NCBI RefSeq assembly: GCF_023093535.1
Contig: NZ_CP095757.1
Span: 930,001 to 994,000, forward strand
From: Halovivax limisalsi
Lineage (GTDB): Archaea; Halobacteriota; Halobacteria; Halobacteriales; Natrialbaceae
Length of the DNA stretch: 64,000 nt
Reading direction: 5' to 3'
Position numbers and translations under genes: made by a program. Shown here in pieces: positions 50,479-59,310 of the stretch (positions are counted from its first letter, which is position 1; each line of letters starts with the position of its first letter). The notes beneath the pieces were generated by a model. The model made no database searches. It was not told the DNA's origin and was given only the letters and a program-made list of their open reading frames with translations.

Positions 50479-51468
50479 ATGTTGTACGCTGGAAGCACGG
50501 ACGGCGTCTATCGGATCACCGGCATCGCCGACGGAGCATCGGTCGCGACCGATCGCGTTCTCGCCTCCGGGTCGGTGTATCGGCTCGCATCGGTCGCCTT
50601 CGACGGACGCCGGGGGCTGCTCGCGGCCGGGGAGTCCGGCCTCGTTCACTCCTGGAACGGCCGCGAGTGGACGGAACTACCGGTTCCCCGGGACGCAGTC
50701 TACGCCGTCGCCGTTTCGCCGTCGGGCGGGCGGCTCTACGCCGGCACGCGCCCGAGCGGTTGCTTCGTCGCTGACGTCGACTCGAGCCTGCCGACCGACG
50801 CGGCCGACTGGGATCCGGTCGCGGGCTTTCGCCGACTCGCCGAGCGCGAGGACTGGGGGATCCCGCGCCACGACGGCATCTCGCAGGTCCGCAGCCTCGA
50901 AACTCACCCCGATGCGCCGAACCGACTGATCGCCGGGGTCGAGGTGGGCGGCGTCCACGTCAGCGAAGACGGCGGCGAGACCTGGACGGCCCGCCGTATC
51001 GATGGTTTCGACGCTCCCCACACGGACGACGTCCACCACCTCGCGCCGGCCGACGCCGAGACGATCGTCGCCTCGACGGGCAGCGGACTCTTTCGTTCGA
51101 CCGACGTCGGACGGACGTGGACCCGGCTGGATACCGGCGTCTCCCAGCGCTACGCGCGCGAATCGATCGTCCACGAGGGCGCCGTCTACGCGGGTCTCGC
51201 GCCGAGTTCCTCCACCTCGTGGAACGAAGACGACGGTCACGGTCTGTTCGTCGCCCGCGACGGTAGCGACTCGCTGGAGCCGATCGACGCGCCCGCGGCT
51301 GACGAGGTGGTCGTCGGCTGGGGCGTCGTCGACGGCGACTTGCTGGCGGCCACCCACCAGGGGACGCTGCTGGCTCGCCGAGCCGGCGACTGGTCGATCG
51401 CGGGGCAGCTTCCGACGCCCGACGCGGCGCTGGCGCGGTACCTCCCGCTCGCGGACCATCCGGCGTGA
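50479..51468 (+). CDS. Beta-propeller protein with BNR/sialidase-like repeats
   Basis: A 329-residue protein of repeated short beta blades: LYAGSTDGVYRI, LAAGESGLVHSWN, LYAGTRPSGCFVA, IAGVEVGGVHVSEDGGETW, IVASTGSGLFRSTDVGRTW, VYAGLAP. The S-x-D-x-G-x-T-W Asp-box is present twice. No signal peptide, so it is likely cytoplasmic. Asp-box propellers are structural and occur in glycosidases, photosystem assembly factors and sensors; no catalytic Arg triad of sialidases is evident. The function is unknown. Confidence 0.82.
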   Translation: MLYAGSTDGVYRITGIADGASVATDRVLASGSVYRLASVAFDGRRGLLAAGESGLVHSWNGREWTELPVPRDAVYAVAVSPSGGRLYAGTRPSGCFVADVDSSLPTDAADWDPVAGFRRLAEREDWGIPRHDGISQVRSLETHPDAPNRLIAGVEVGGVHVSEDGGETWTARRIDGFDAPHTDDVHHLAPADAETIVASTGSGLFRSTDVGRTWTRLDTGVSQRYARESIVHEGAVYAGLAPSSSTSWNEDDGHGLFVARDGSDSLEPIDAPAADEVVVGWGVVDGDLLAATHQGTLLARRAGDWSIAGQLPTPDAALARYLPLADHPA

Positions 51469-51524
51469 GAGCATGCTGCGGTTCTGCGGCCGCGAAGACG
51501 ACGTCGACGAAGTGAACGGTCGCC

Positions 51525-54050
51525 TTACCCCGCGTAGTCGCTGCCGACGACCTCGCGAATCCGCTCGGCGGTGACGGGCCCGACGCCCTCGACCCCGAGC
51601 AGGTCGTCCTTCCGCGCTGTCATGACGGCCTCGACCGTGCCGAACTCCTCGAGGAGCGCACGCGCCGTCACGGGCCCGATCTCGGCGATCGATGCGACGA
51701 CGTACTCCTGCTGTTCGCCGAGGGTCTTGTCCTGTTTCTCGCCGTGGACGGAGATTTCCCGATCCGAGACCTCCTGTTCGCGGCCGGCGATGACCTCCAG
51801 GAGGTCCGTCGTGTCGGCTTCGCTCTCGGTGCGGAGCACGCTCGCGTCGAAGTCGACCGCGAGACTCGACAGGGCCCCGCGGATCGCGTTCGGGTGCAGA
51901 TCCCGTTGCTCGTAGAGCCCCTCGCCCTCGATCACGACCACCGGTCGACTGTAGTGGCGCGCCATCGCCCCGACCTGCTCGAAGACCGACCGCTCCCCGC
52001 CGACCAGCGAGTCGACGAAGTCCGCCGTCGACTTGCGCTCGACGACGACGCGGTCCGAGCAGACGTAGTCGCCGACGTCTAACGTCTCCAGTCGAACCGA
52101 CACGTCCTCGCGCTTCGAGAGGTCGCGAGCGATGGTGGCGTCCATCTCCCGCTGATCGGCGACGATTTCGATTGCGCCGGAATCGCCCGATGGCGCCGGG
52201 GTGCCCGTCTCGTCTCCACCCGAAACGGAGGGGTTGTCGTCGGCATCGTCGCTGGTTTCGCCGGCGAAATCCTGGAGCCCGGGCTGTCCGCCGACCCCTC
52301 CGTTTCGACTGGAACCGGCGCCGGCGGCCTCCGCCGACGTCGTCGCGCCGCCCGTCGCGGTCCCACCCTCGCCGGCCCCGTCCGCTGCCGTCCCGGCGCT
52401 CTCCGATCCGGATCCGGCCGGCTCGTCCGCTTCTCCCGGCTCCGCCGATTCGCTCGCGTCGAAATCGGCCAGGGACTGCTGGGCGTCGTCGAGTTCGTCG
52501 GCGAGGTCGTCGGCCATGCGCTTGAGCTGGCGTAGCTCCGATTCCATCTCCTTCTCCCGGCGTCGCGAGATCCAGAAGTAGACCTCGTCGCGGGTGTCCT
52601 CGGCCATCAGCACGACGACGCGCCCCTCCGACTGGCGGCCCGTCCGGCCCTTGCGCTGGATCGACCGGATAGCCGTGGGGACGGGTTCGTAGAAGAGCAC
52701 GAGGTCGACCTCGGGAACGTCGAGTCCCTCCTCGGCGACCGAGGTCGAGACCAGTACCTCGAACTCGCCGGCGCGGAAGTCCTCGAGGACGGCCTGCTGT
52801 TCGGTCTGGGTCATGCCGTCCGAGCCCTCGCGGTCGCCCTGGCCGACGAACCGGCGCGCGTCGAAGCTCTCCGAGAGGAAGTCCGTCAGCGCCTCCGCGG
52901 TGTCCCGCGACTCGGTGAAGACGATGACGCGCTCGCCGTCCTCCAGACCGAGGGTTTCGGCGAGCAGCATCCGCGCCTTGCTGTACTTCGGGTGGAGTTC
53001 GTCGAAGTTCTCGGCCTTGCGCATCGCCTCGCGGACGCGCGGATCCGAGACCATGCGCTGACTGGCCTTCGACGCCCCCGACGATCGCGCCTGGTTGCGC
53101 TGGCGCTCGAAGTAGCGCCGCAGCGCCTCCACGCTCTGGGTCTCGACCAGCGTCACCGCCTGGCGGAGCTTCATCACCTCCGCGTGGGCGGACATCCCTT
53201 TGTACCCTTCCGACTGGTCGTTGTTGATCAGCTTCTGCAGCTCCGCGCGCATCTCGTTGAGGTCCTTCTGGGACTGGTCGGGCTGGGTGGAGGAGGCGAC
53301 GCCGAGTTCTTTGAGCTTCTCCAGGCGGTCGGTGATCACCTCGTTCAGCGCGTCGCGGATCTCCAGAACCTCGTCGGGAAGGTCGATCCGCTCCCACTCG
53401 ACGTCGGTGTCGTGGGTGAATTCCTCGACGTCGGCGTCCTCCCGGGTCATCACCGCGACGTCGCGCAGGCCGAGGTTGTCACAGACCTCGAGGATCGCCT
53501 CCTCGTCGCCGCCCGGCGAGGCCGACATGCCGGTGACGAGGGGATCCGCCGCGTCGGCGTGGTAGCGCTCGGCGATGTAGTTGTAGGCGTACTCGCCCGT
53601 CGCGCGGTGGCACTCGTCGAAGGTGAGGTGCGTGACATCGGAAAGCGAGATGCGCCCGCCGACGAGGTCGTTCTCGATCACCTGCGGCGTGGCCATCACG
53701 ACCGTCGCCTCCGCCCACAGCGCCGACCGATCGTCCGGACTGACTTCGCCCGTGAAGACGACGATCTCCTCGTCGGGAATCTGAAGGGCTTCGCGGTAGA
53801 AGTCGGCGTGCTGCTGGACGAGCGGCTTCGTCGGCGCGAGCATCAGGGCGGTGCCGCCGACCTCGTCGAGCCGCCGCGCGGTCACCAGCAGGCTCACGGT
53901 CGTCTTGCCGAGCCCGGTGGGGAGACAGACGAGCGTGTGGTCGTCGGCGGCGGTCCCCGCAAGCTGGAGCTGGTAGCGTCGCCGCTCTAGGAAGTCGGAC
54001 TCCAGCAGGGGATGTTCGATGGAGGGGACCTCCTCGTCCGTCGCTGCCAT
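51525..54050 (-). CDS. hef: Hef-type DNA helicase/nuclease
   Basis: An 841-residue protein: an N-terminal SF2 helicase with Walker A PTGLGKTT (residues about 46-53), DECH box, SMS(A)SPGG motif III and the C-terminal RecA domain ending QRKGRTGRQSEGRV; an acidic low-complexity linker (about 555-655); an ERCC4-type nuclease with VERKSTADF; and tandem helix-hairpin-helix motifs (IGPVTARALLEEFGTVEA, VEGVGPVTAERIREVVG). It is the archaeal FANCM/XPF relative that processes stalled forks and is linked to homologous recombination. The ATG at 54050 is chosen; the frame extends upstream without support. Confidence 0.95.
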   Translation of the reverse strand: MAATDEEVPSIEHPLLESDFLERRRYQLQLAGTAADDHTLVCLPTGLGKTTVSLLVTARRLDEVGGTALMLAPTKPLVQQHADFYREALQIPDEEIVVFTGEVSPDDRSALWAEATVVMATPQVIENDLVGGRISLSDVTHLTFDECHRATGEYAYNYIAERYHADAADPLVTGMSASPGGDEEAILEVCDNLGLRDVAVMTREDADVEEFTHDTDVEWERIDLPDEVLEIRDALNEVITDRLEKLKELGVASSTQPDQSQKDLNEMRAELQKLINNDQSEGYKGMSAHAEVMKLRQAVTLVETQSVEALRRYFERQRNQARSSGASKASQRMVSDPRVREAMRKAENFDELHPKYSKARMLLAETLGLEDGERVIVFTESRDTAEALTDFLSESFDARRFVGQGDREGSDGMTQTEQQAVLEDFRAGEFEVLVSTSVAEEGLDVPEVDLVLFYEPVPTAIRSIQRKGRTGRQSEGRVVVLMAEDTRDEVYFWISRRREKEMESELRQLKRMADDLADELDDAQQSLADFDASESAEPGEADEPAGSGSESAGTAADGAGEGGTATGGATTSAEAAGAGSSRNGGVGGQPGLQDFAGETSDDADDNPSVSGGDETGTPAPSGDSGAIEIVADQREMDATIARDLSKREDVSVRLETLDVGDYVCSDRVVVERKSTADFVDSLVGGERSVFEQVGAMARHYSRPVVVIEGEGLYEQRDLHPNAIRGALSSLAVDFDASVLRTESEADTTDLLEVIAGREQEVSDREISVHGEKQDKTLGEQQEYVVASIAEIGPVTARALLEEFGTVEAVMTARKDDLLGVEGVGPVTAERIREVVGSDYAG

Positions 54051-54118
54051 TGGCCGGACTTCGTCGCCGGTTCGGTTAAGGATTGAGATAGCGAGGTGGA
54101 AGTGGATTTCCAATGTGG

Positions 54119-54373
54119 TTATTCGTCCGACGGTTCGGCTCCCCGGCGAGCGCTCGCCGTCCACCGTCGGGAGACGTCGGACAGATTCATCCCGGCCGCA
54201 CACCCCTCGCAGCAGTATCGCACCGCGTCCGCGTACTTCTCCACGAGCGCGGCCGGCGGTGCGACGTCGATTCTGAAGAGTGCGGGTGGCGCCACGGTGC
54301 GACCACACCGGTAGCACGTGCCGTTTCGAGGCGTCTCCCCCGTACCGCCGGTCGTTCGCTCGACGGATTTCAT
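54119..54373 (-). CDS. Small zinc-finger protein, copy B of a two-copy family
   Basis: An 84-residue protein paralogous to 19647-19889. It has CYRCG near residue 20 and CCEGC near residue 51 as the zinc site, the linker ALFRIDVAPPAALVEKYADAVRY, and AAGMNLSDVSRRW after it. The start at 54373 (MKSVERTTGG) matches the paralogue's. About 148 bp upstream on the opposite strand begins the second copy of the candidate structured RNA; the intergenic part also shares GACGGATAGcGATTCGACTCT with copy A. Confidence 0.8.
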   Translation of the reverse strand: MKSVERTTGGTGETPRNGTCYRCGRTVAPPALFRIDVAPPAALVEKYADAVRYCCEGCAAGMNLSDVSRRWTASARRGAEPSDE

Positions 54374-54485
54374 CCGAGATCACCGCGGTAGTGGCCCGAA
54401 GACCGTCCGGTGGATCTCGGCTCCCGATTTCCGAAATCTGAAGTCGACGACGGATAGCGATTCGACTCTCCGTACCGCGAGCGTG

Positions 54486-54504
54486 CGAGACCTTTTTGTC
54501 TCGG
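54486..54504 (+). promoter_or_regulatory. Palindromic promoter-like element, copy B
   Basis: CGAGAC-CTTTTT-GTCTCGG, identical to 20002-20020. The T-rich centre is 26 bp before the ATGGC at 54521 that begins the conserved RNA fold. Identity of the palindrome in both copies, while neighbouring bases differ, suggests it is under selection. Confidence 0.55.
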
Positions 54505-54520
54505 AGGTGTGTACGCAATC

Positions 54521-54614
54521 ATGGCAACCAAAACCCCTGGAAGGGTTCTTGGAAGCCACGTCTCGGGTGTCCCAGCACCCGGGGCATTTCTACCCCTCGG
54601 AGCGCGTGGCTTCC
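54521..54614 (+). ncRNA. Candidate structured RNA, copy B (hairpin + three-way junction)
   Basis: Predicted fold: P0 CCAA + AACCC / GGGTT + TTGG (54528-54536 / 54543-54552, one bulged C); P1 GGAAGCCACG / CGTGGCTTCC (54551-54560 / 54605-54614); P2 CGGGTG / CACCCG (54564-54569 / 54576-54581); P3 GGGG / CCCC (54581-54584 / 54593-54596) with TTTCT in the loop. Compared with copy A, P0 and P3 have different bases that still pair, and P1 changes from CCAG/CTGG to CCACG/CGTGG. The ORF from the ATG at 54521 (35 codons) reads the conserved segment in another frame than copy A does. Confidence 0.6.
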
Positions 54615-54764
54615 GTTCTGATAGTTGACTCGATGGGTAATATAGTACTAGTCATTAGGTGAAACTAACGTCGGGTACCGGGTAGCGGAGGTCGCTTCGT
54701 GCGGCCGACGCCTCCAATACTGCGCTACGACGATGGCCCTACCGATTCGGCCGCGGGACGCTCG

Positions 54765-55155
54765 TTCGCCGCCTCGCCAACCGCTTTGTAGCCGCGGGCG
54801 CTACCCACGACGATGCCCGACCACGACGTCGCCGATCTCTCACCGCGCGAACGGGGACGTATCATCAAGACGGCCGTCTCGCCGCGACCGATCGCCTGGA
54901 TCTCGACGCGCGGTCCCGACGGCGTGGACAATCTCGCGCCCTTCTCGGCGTACAACTGCGTCTCCTCGGCCGAACCGGTCGTCTCGTTCAGCGTCCCGGC
55001 CGGCGACCGCGACGAGCTGAAGGACACGCCGCGAAACGTCCTCGAGACGGGCGAGTTCGCGGTCAACGTCGCGACCGAGGCGCTGGTCGAGGAGATGGAC
55101 GCCACCTCGGCGTCGCTTTCGGCCGACGAGAGCGGGTTCGACTTCGCCGGGGTCG
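54765..55155 (+). repeat. 391-bp duplicated segment, left copy
   Basis: It matches 58302-58693 nearly base for base (a one-base indel before the start codon and scattered substitutions). It spans the promoter and the first about 114 codons of a flavin reductase gene. The match ends abruptly 14 bp before the trkH stop codon. Confidence 0.85.
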
Positions 55156-55178
55156 CGCGCCTCGTGAGTCACGTATAG
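54813..55178 (+). pseudogene. Truncated duplicate of flavin reductase
   Basis: A 121-codon ORF starting MPDHDVADLSPRERGRIIKTAV that is almost identical to the first 114 residues of the gene at 58351. After FDFAGV it runs into unrelated sequence (ARLVSHV) and stops inside the 3' end of trkH. The C-terminal half of the flavin-binding domain is missing, so it should not be functional. The start region with its promoter is retained, so it may still be transcribed into trkH antisense. Confidence 0.85.
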
Positions 55179-56716
55179 CCATCGAGCCGCCGTAACACGG
55201 CCCCCAACAGCACGGCAACGGGGATAATTTCCAGCCTCCCGATCCACATATTGAAAATCAACATTGTCTTCGCCGCGGTCGGCATTGCGGGTCCAGTGAT
55301 ACCCGCGTCGAGGCCGACGGTGCTCTGTGCGCTCATCACCTCGAAGATAATGTACTCCACGGGGTAGGCCGATGGGAGCGTCCACAGAAATACGGCAACG
55401 CCAGCCATAAGAAAGAGGATCCAGAGGACGAACACGACCGCCGCCTCCGTGTACTCCTTCTCGACCTGATTCTGTTCGAGCGTCCGTTTGCCCAGCCGGA
55501 GGTGTCGGACTGCACTCGTTGGGACGAAGACGCTTCTGATCTGCCACGCCGTGCCCTTGAGCAGGATGAGGACGCGGATGAGTTTGAGACCGCCGACGGT
55601 GGATCCTGCCGCCGCGCCGGTGAGCATCCCGAGACAGAGCAGCAACGTCGACCCGGCTGACCAGACCTGTTCGGTTCCATCGCCGATCGTCGTCGTCCCG
55701 AAGCCGGCATTCGACGTCGCGGAGACGAACTGGAACAGCGCGATCCTGAACGTCTCTTCGAACGTGGCGTACTGACCGGTTGACGAGAGAAGCGCCGTCA
55801 GTACGATGGTTCCGACGGTAAACCAGATGAACACCCACCGGGTCTGTATGTCTGCGTAGAAATTCCGCACTTCACCTTTGAGAATCAGGTAGTGGATCGG
55901 GAACGCGATACTCCCGGCGACCATCACCGGGACGACCGCGTACTCGACGAGCGGGCTGTCATAGTGGCCGATCGAATCCGCGTGAACCGAGAACCCGCCG
56001 GTGGAAATTCCGGTCATCGCGTGATTGATCGCGTCCCAGGGCCCCATTCCGGCCAGGATAAAGAGCAGAATGCCGGCGATCGTGATCCCGAGGTAAATCT
56101 TCCAGATCTCGGTGACCGTCGAGACGACGCTCGGGTGAATCTTCTTCGACCGTGCCTCGCTCTCGTACAGCGTCAGCGATCCGCTGCCCGGTCGAGCGAG
56201 AATCGCGACGGTGAGGACGATGACGCCGACGCCGCCGATCCACTCCGTGAACGACCGCCACCACTGGAGCGATCGCGGGAGTTCCCCCTCGACCGATGCC
56301 ATCGTCAAACCCGTGCTGGTGAACCCGCTCGTACTCTCGAAGACCCCGTTCAGCGGCTGACGGAAGACGGCCACCGTGTCGGCGATCGGTGGCGTGTTTG
56401 CCCACGCCGGAAACGGATCCACCGTGATCGTCCACGCAAGGAGCCAGAACGGAAGGCCGCCGAGCAGGCCGACCGCACCCCACGCGGTCGCCGCCGTCAC
56501 CATCGCCTCGAGCTTTCCCGAGTCCGGAGCCGCCCGACACTTCCGGGTGAGCGCGAAACCGACGCCGCCGACCGCGGCGGCGGAGATGGCGAAGGTCGGC
56601 ATCGCGTAGAATTCGCCGTTGATTCCGGCGACGCCGATCGAAACGAGCAGCATGAGCGAGACGACCTGCAAAATTCGGCCGAGATCACGGCCGACGGTCC
56701 GATAGTGGACTCTCAT
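55169..56716 (-). CDS. trkH: TrkH family potassium uptake membrane subunit
   Basis: A 515-residue membrane protein with the four-fold pore arrangement of TrkH/KtrB: filter-like segments FESTSGFTSTGLT, AMTGISTGGFSVH, ATSNAGFGTT and MSAQSTVGLDAG, and WIGGVGVIVLTVAIL. It forms the K+ channel gated by the TrkA ring. The start at 56716 overlaps the trkA stop by 4 bp (trkA is upstream on the same strand), so the two are coupled. The end is 14 bp from the duplicated flavin reductase piece, marking the left boundary of an inserted block. Confidence 0.93.
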   Translation of the reverse strand: MRVHYRTVGRDLGRILQVVSLMLLVSIGVAGINGEFYAMPTFAISAAAVGGVGFALTRKCRAAPDSGKLEAMVTAATAWGAVGLLGGLPFWLLAWTITVDPFPAWANTPPIADTVAVFRQPLNGVFESTSGFTSTGLTMASVEGELPRSLQWWRSFTEWIGGVGVIVLTVAILARPGSGSLTLYESEARSKKIHPSVVSTVTEIWKIYLGITIAGILLFILAGMGPWDAINHAMTGISTGGFSVHADSIGHYDSPLVEYAVVPVMVAGSIAFPIHYLILKGEVRNFYADIQTRWVFIWFTVGTIVLTALLSSTGQYATFEETFRIALFQFVSATSNAGFGTTTIGDGTEQVWSAGSTLLLCLGMLTGAAAGSTVGGLKLIRVLILLKGTAWQIRSVFVPTSAVRHLRLGKRTLEQNQVEKEYTEAAVVFVLWILFLMAGVAVFLWTLPSAYPVEYIIFEVMSAQSTVGLDAGITGPAMPTAAKTMLIFNMWIGRLEIIPVAVLLGAVLRRLDGYT

Positions 56717-57384
56717 GGATGTTCGCCGGTAAACGCCGCCACCGCATCGGCCAACGTCGCATCGTCGGTAAATACCGTCACCTCGTCGCCCGCCCGGACT
56801 TTCGTGTCGCCGCTCGGCGCCTGGATCGTCCCGTTGCGTTCGAGTGCGACCACGAGCGCCCCTTCGGGGAGCGCTCCCGACTCGAGGGCCGTGTTGAGAC
56901 GGACGCCGCTCATCGGTGCGTCCTCGGTGACGGTCAGCTCGATAAGTTCGGTGGTCGGGTCGAGTTCGATGAAGTCGCTGACGTTCGGGTACCGAACGGA
57001 GTGATAGAGGTGGTCCGCGATTAGATGCTGCGGGTTCTCGATCAGCGTCGCACCGATCTTCTCGAAGACGGGCAGGTTGTCGGGATCGTGAACGACGCTC
57101 ACGAGGTTCGGGACGCCGTGCTCTTCGGCGAGCAACATGACCATGATGTTCGTCGCGTCGATGTCCGTCGTGGAGATGACGGCGTCGGCGCGGTCGATAT
57201 CCGCATCTTTGAGCGTGTCGTGGTTTCTCGCGTCGTCGTGCAGCACGAGACAATCGTACTCCGCCGACGCTCGATTCGCTCGTTCTTCGTCCTGTTCGAT
57301 AACGACGACGTCGTTCCCGTCCTCAATCGCGCGTCCGATCAGGTGCGAGCCGATGTCCCCGGCGCCGATGACGATGAGATACAT
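56713..57384 (-). CDS. trkA: TrkA family potassium uptake regulator
   Basis: A 223-residue protein with an N-terminal RCK/Rossmann domain (MYLIVIGAGDIGSHLIGRAIEDGNDVVVIEQDEER; the GAGDIGS loop binds nucleotide), STTDIDATNIMVMLLAEEHG and a C-terminal TrkA-C domain (IELTVTEDAPMSGVRLNTAL...DEVTVFTDD). It forms the gating ring of TrkH and responds to ATP/NADH. It is the first gene of the trkA-trkH operon. Complete. Confidence 0.94.
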   Translation of the reverse strand: MYLIVIGAGDIGSHLIGRAIEDGNDVVVIEQDEERANRASAEYDCLVLHDDARNHDTLKDADIDRADAVISTTDIDATNIMVMLLAEEHGVPNLVSVVHDPDNLPVFEKIGATLIENPQHLIADHLYHSVRYPNVSDFIELDPTTELIELTVTEDAPMSGVRLNTALESGALPEGALVVALERNGTIQAPSGDTKVRAGDEVTVFTDDATLADAVAAFTGEHP

Positions 57385-57478
57385 GGTCCCCTCCCAGCTC
57401 TTTCGGAAGTCGAGACTGGGCTTTCAAAACACTTCTCATGCTCAGCGGGGGGAGCGCGGTAGCCGGGGAGACCAGAAC

Positions 57479-57493
57479 GGGGGCGCAACCCCC
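57479..57493. promoter_or_regulatory. GC hairpin upstream of the 57555 gene
   Basis: GGGGG-CGCAA-CCCCC, a perfect 5-bp stem in the 170-bp divergent region between trkA and the next gene. It may be an operator or leader hairpin; a tRNA arm was considered and rejected. Confidence 0.35.
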
Positions 57494-57554
57494 GAAAACC
57501 AGCCGGTCGGAGTCACCAACATGAATTATAGGCATTCGGTGCCGATAGCCATTC

Positions 57555-57911
57555 ATGAGCACAGATCCGGCCGAACCCACTCCTCCAGAGGGATTACCGG
57601 AGGAGATCGCCACCGCCTTACACCAGTTACGTGCCGAAGAGCTCCGGAAAACGATAATCCACGCCCAGGAGCTTCTCAATTACGACGATGAAAACCCCTC
57701 TCCCGTGGAGCCCAACCCTGGAGACGACATCCTCAGGATTATCGAACACGACGGATACACTGAAGTCGTCAAGTACGTAACCGAGACGGTGAACGGAAAG
57801 CAACATCGGATGGGCCCCTTCCACTATCACGTCACCGAGGAACGCCATCCAGACGGTTCGAGAAAGCCGTACTGGAAGTTTATTGGCGAAATCGATATCG
57901 ATGACGAATGA
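57555..57911 (+). CDS. Conserved haloarchaeal hypothetical protein
   Basis: A 118-residue protein: Pro-rich N-terminus (STDPAEPTPPEGLPEEIATALHQL), a helix (LRAEELRKTIIHAQELLNYDDE), then a beta-rich part (VVKYVTETVNGKQHRMGPFHYHVTEERHPDGSRKPYWKFIGEIDID). The helical front is like small proteins of haloarchaeal plasmids and proviruses, but I cannot name a family. Its codons are less GC-biased than those of trkH. It lies in the block between the two flavin reductase copies. Function unknown. Confidence 0.65.
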   Translation: MSTDPAEPTPPEGLPEEIATALHQLRAEELRKTIIHAQELLNYDDENPSPVEPNPGDDILRIIEHDGYTEVVKYVTETVNGKQHRMGPFHYHVTEERHPDGSRKPYWKFIGEIDIDDE

Positions 57912-58301
57912 TGGGTAACAGATTGATTTGATTGTCGGCTGCACCAACCTACGATACTACGTATTTCCTCCGTTTACCGTAAGGAACGTCCAACTGAATC
58001 TCCGCAGGTAGATCTTTTCGCCGGCGTTTCCGCACAAGTTGCAAATGGGACCGATTCGCTGGTCAGTGCGATCGAACGAGGAGCTGCGTCTGAACTCCGC
58101 ACGGAACGACGGACATCCACCGGACGACATCGGGACGGTCTCTCTCGAAGTGGGACACCGAGCGAGCACTCGGATCAGCTGTCGATGAGAAAGAAACCGA
58201 TCGAACGGGAGCGATTTCCACCTCAAGGACACTCGAACCGGTTCGGCACGACGGAGCTCTGCTGCACCGACCTCGGCGGCGCATCATCGTCCCTGGCAGC
58301 G
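57912..58301. other. Region without a supportable gene
   Basis: About 390 bp of average composition. A minus-strand frame at 57957-58232 encodes a Cys-x-x-Cys (RIGPICNLCGNAGEKIYLRRF) near its end and might be a decayed small zinc-finger gene, but codon bias is poor. No clear promoter for the flavin reductase lies here; that promoter is within the duplicated segment. Confidence 0.35.
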
Positions 58302-58693
58302 CTTCGCCGCCTCGCCAACGGCTTTGTAGCCGCGGCGGCTAGCCACGACGATGTCCGACCACGACGTTTCCGACCTCTCGCCGCGCGAACGGGGGCGCAT
58401 CATCAAGACGGCCGTCTCGCCGCGGCCGATCGCCTGGATCTCGACGCGCGGTCCCGACGGCGTGGACAATCTCGCGCCCTTCTCGGCGTACAACTACGTC
58501 TCCTCGGCCGAACCGGTCGTCTCGTTCAGCGTCCCGGCCGGCGACCGCGACGAGCTGAAGGACACGCCGCGAAACGTCCTCGAGACGGGCGAGTTCGCGG
58601 TCAACGTCGCGACCGAGGCGCTGGCCGAGGAGATGGACGCCACCTCGGCGTCGCTTTCGGCCGACGAGAGCGAGTTCGACTTCGCCGGGGTCG
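58302..58693 (+). repeat. 391-bp duplicated segment, right copy
   Basis: This is the intact-locus copy of the segment at 54765-55155; it holds the 5' half of the complete flavin reductase gene and about 50 bp upstream. Confidence 0.85.
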
Positions 58694-58944
58694 AGCGCGC
58701 GCCGTGTGCGACGATCGACGCGTCGCGCGTCGCTGGTGCAGCGGTCACGATGGAGTGTACGCTCTACGGAACGATGACCGTCCACGACCGCCTGCTGACG
58801 CTTGGCGACGTTCGCCACGTCCACGTCGACGAGTCGGTCCAAACCGACGGGAAGATCGACGCGACGAAGCTCGAAACCGTGGGCCGACTCGGCGGCCCGT
58901 ACTACACCGACAGCGACCCGATCGAACTCGAGCGCCAGTTCTGA
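58351..58944 (+). CDS. Flavin reductase family protein (FMN-binding split barrel)
   Basis: A 197-residue protein with the split-barrel flavin-binding features: PRPIAWISTRGPDGVDNLAPFSAYN (residues 25-49), SSAEPVVSFSV, KDTPRNVLETGEFAVNV and the C-terminal HVHVDESVQTDGKID and GRLGGPYYTDSD. Members reduce FMN with NAD(P)H, or are assembly proteins for flavin monooxygenases, or bind flavin only. This is the complete copy; its 5' half is duplicated 3.5 kb upstream. Start at 58351 aligned with the duplicate. Confidence 0.88.
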   Translation: MSDHDVSDLSPRERGRIIKTAVSPRPIAWISTRGPDGVDNLAPFSAYNYVSSAEPVVSFSVPAGDRDELKDTPRNVLETGEFAVNVATEALAEEMDATSASLSADESEFDFAGVERAPCATIDASRVAGAAVTMECTLYGTMTVHDRLLTLGDVRHVHVDESVQTDGKIDATKLETVGRLGGPYYTDSDPIELERQF

Positions 58945-59052
58945 TCGCGACAACTGTCGGCGCGCTACGGACGAGCTTCGCGTCCGGATCTCGCGGCCCT
59001 GCCTCGCAACGCCTGGACCGCGACCGGCCGAGTGCGGTTAGCGCAGTGCGGG

Positions 59053-59310
59053 TCAGTTCGGCGGCGCGGCGTCGACGTGGACGTCGGCCGCTTCGTCGAT
59101 GCGAACCGCGTGGCCCTCGTACTGGAAGGTGATGCTGACGTCCGCCGTCTCCCGCTCGGCGAACAGGGCGCTGAGGGCTTCGGGATCGATCGTCTCGTAC
59201 AGCGGTTCGAGTTCGAACGGCTCCCGTCCGGTCGCGTCGGCGATCGCGTCGGTGATCGCCACGACCAGATCGCGATCGCGGGGGCCGTGATTCGTCGTGG
59301 AGGTCGGCAT
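59053..59310 (-). CDS. HalOD1 output-domain protein
   Basis: An 85-residue protein that is a stand-alone HalOD1 domain: DLVVAITDAIADATGREPFELEPLYETIDPEALSALF (residues 14-50), then a beta strand (DVSITFQYEGHAVRIDEAADVHV). HalOD1 is usually the C-terminal output part of haloarchaeal two-component and sensor proteins, and stand-alone copies occur in large numbers. Exact role unknown. The start at 59310 leaves no extension. Confidence 0.82.
   Translation of the reverse strand: MPTSTTNHGPRDRDLVVAITDAIADATGREPFELEPLYETIDPEALSALFAERETADVSITFQYEGHAVRIDEAADVHVDAAPPN

Noticed and set aside
57430-57510. tRNA-like arms (GGGGGCGCAACCCCC)
   Set aside because: No T-loop TTCGA consensus, loop sizes wrong and no acceptor pairing.
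57957-58232. Small CxxC-containing ORF on the minus strand
   Set aside because: Poor codon bias, no promoter; at best a decayed gene, mentioned in the region note.
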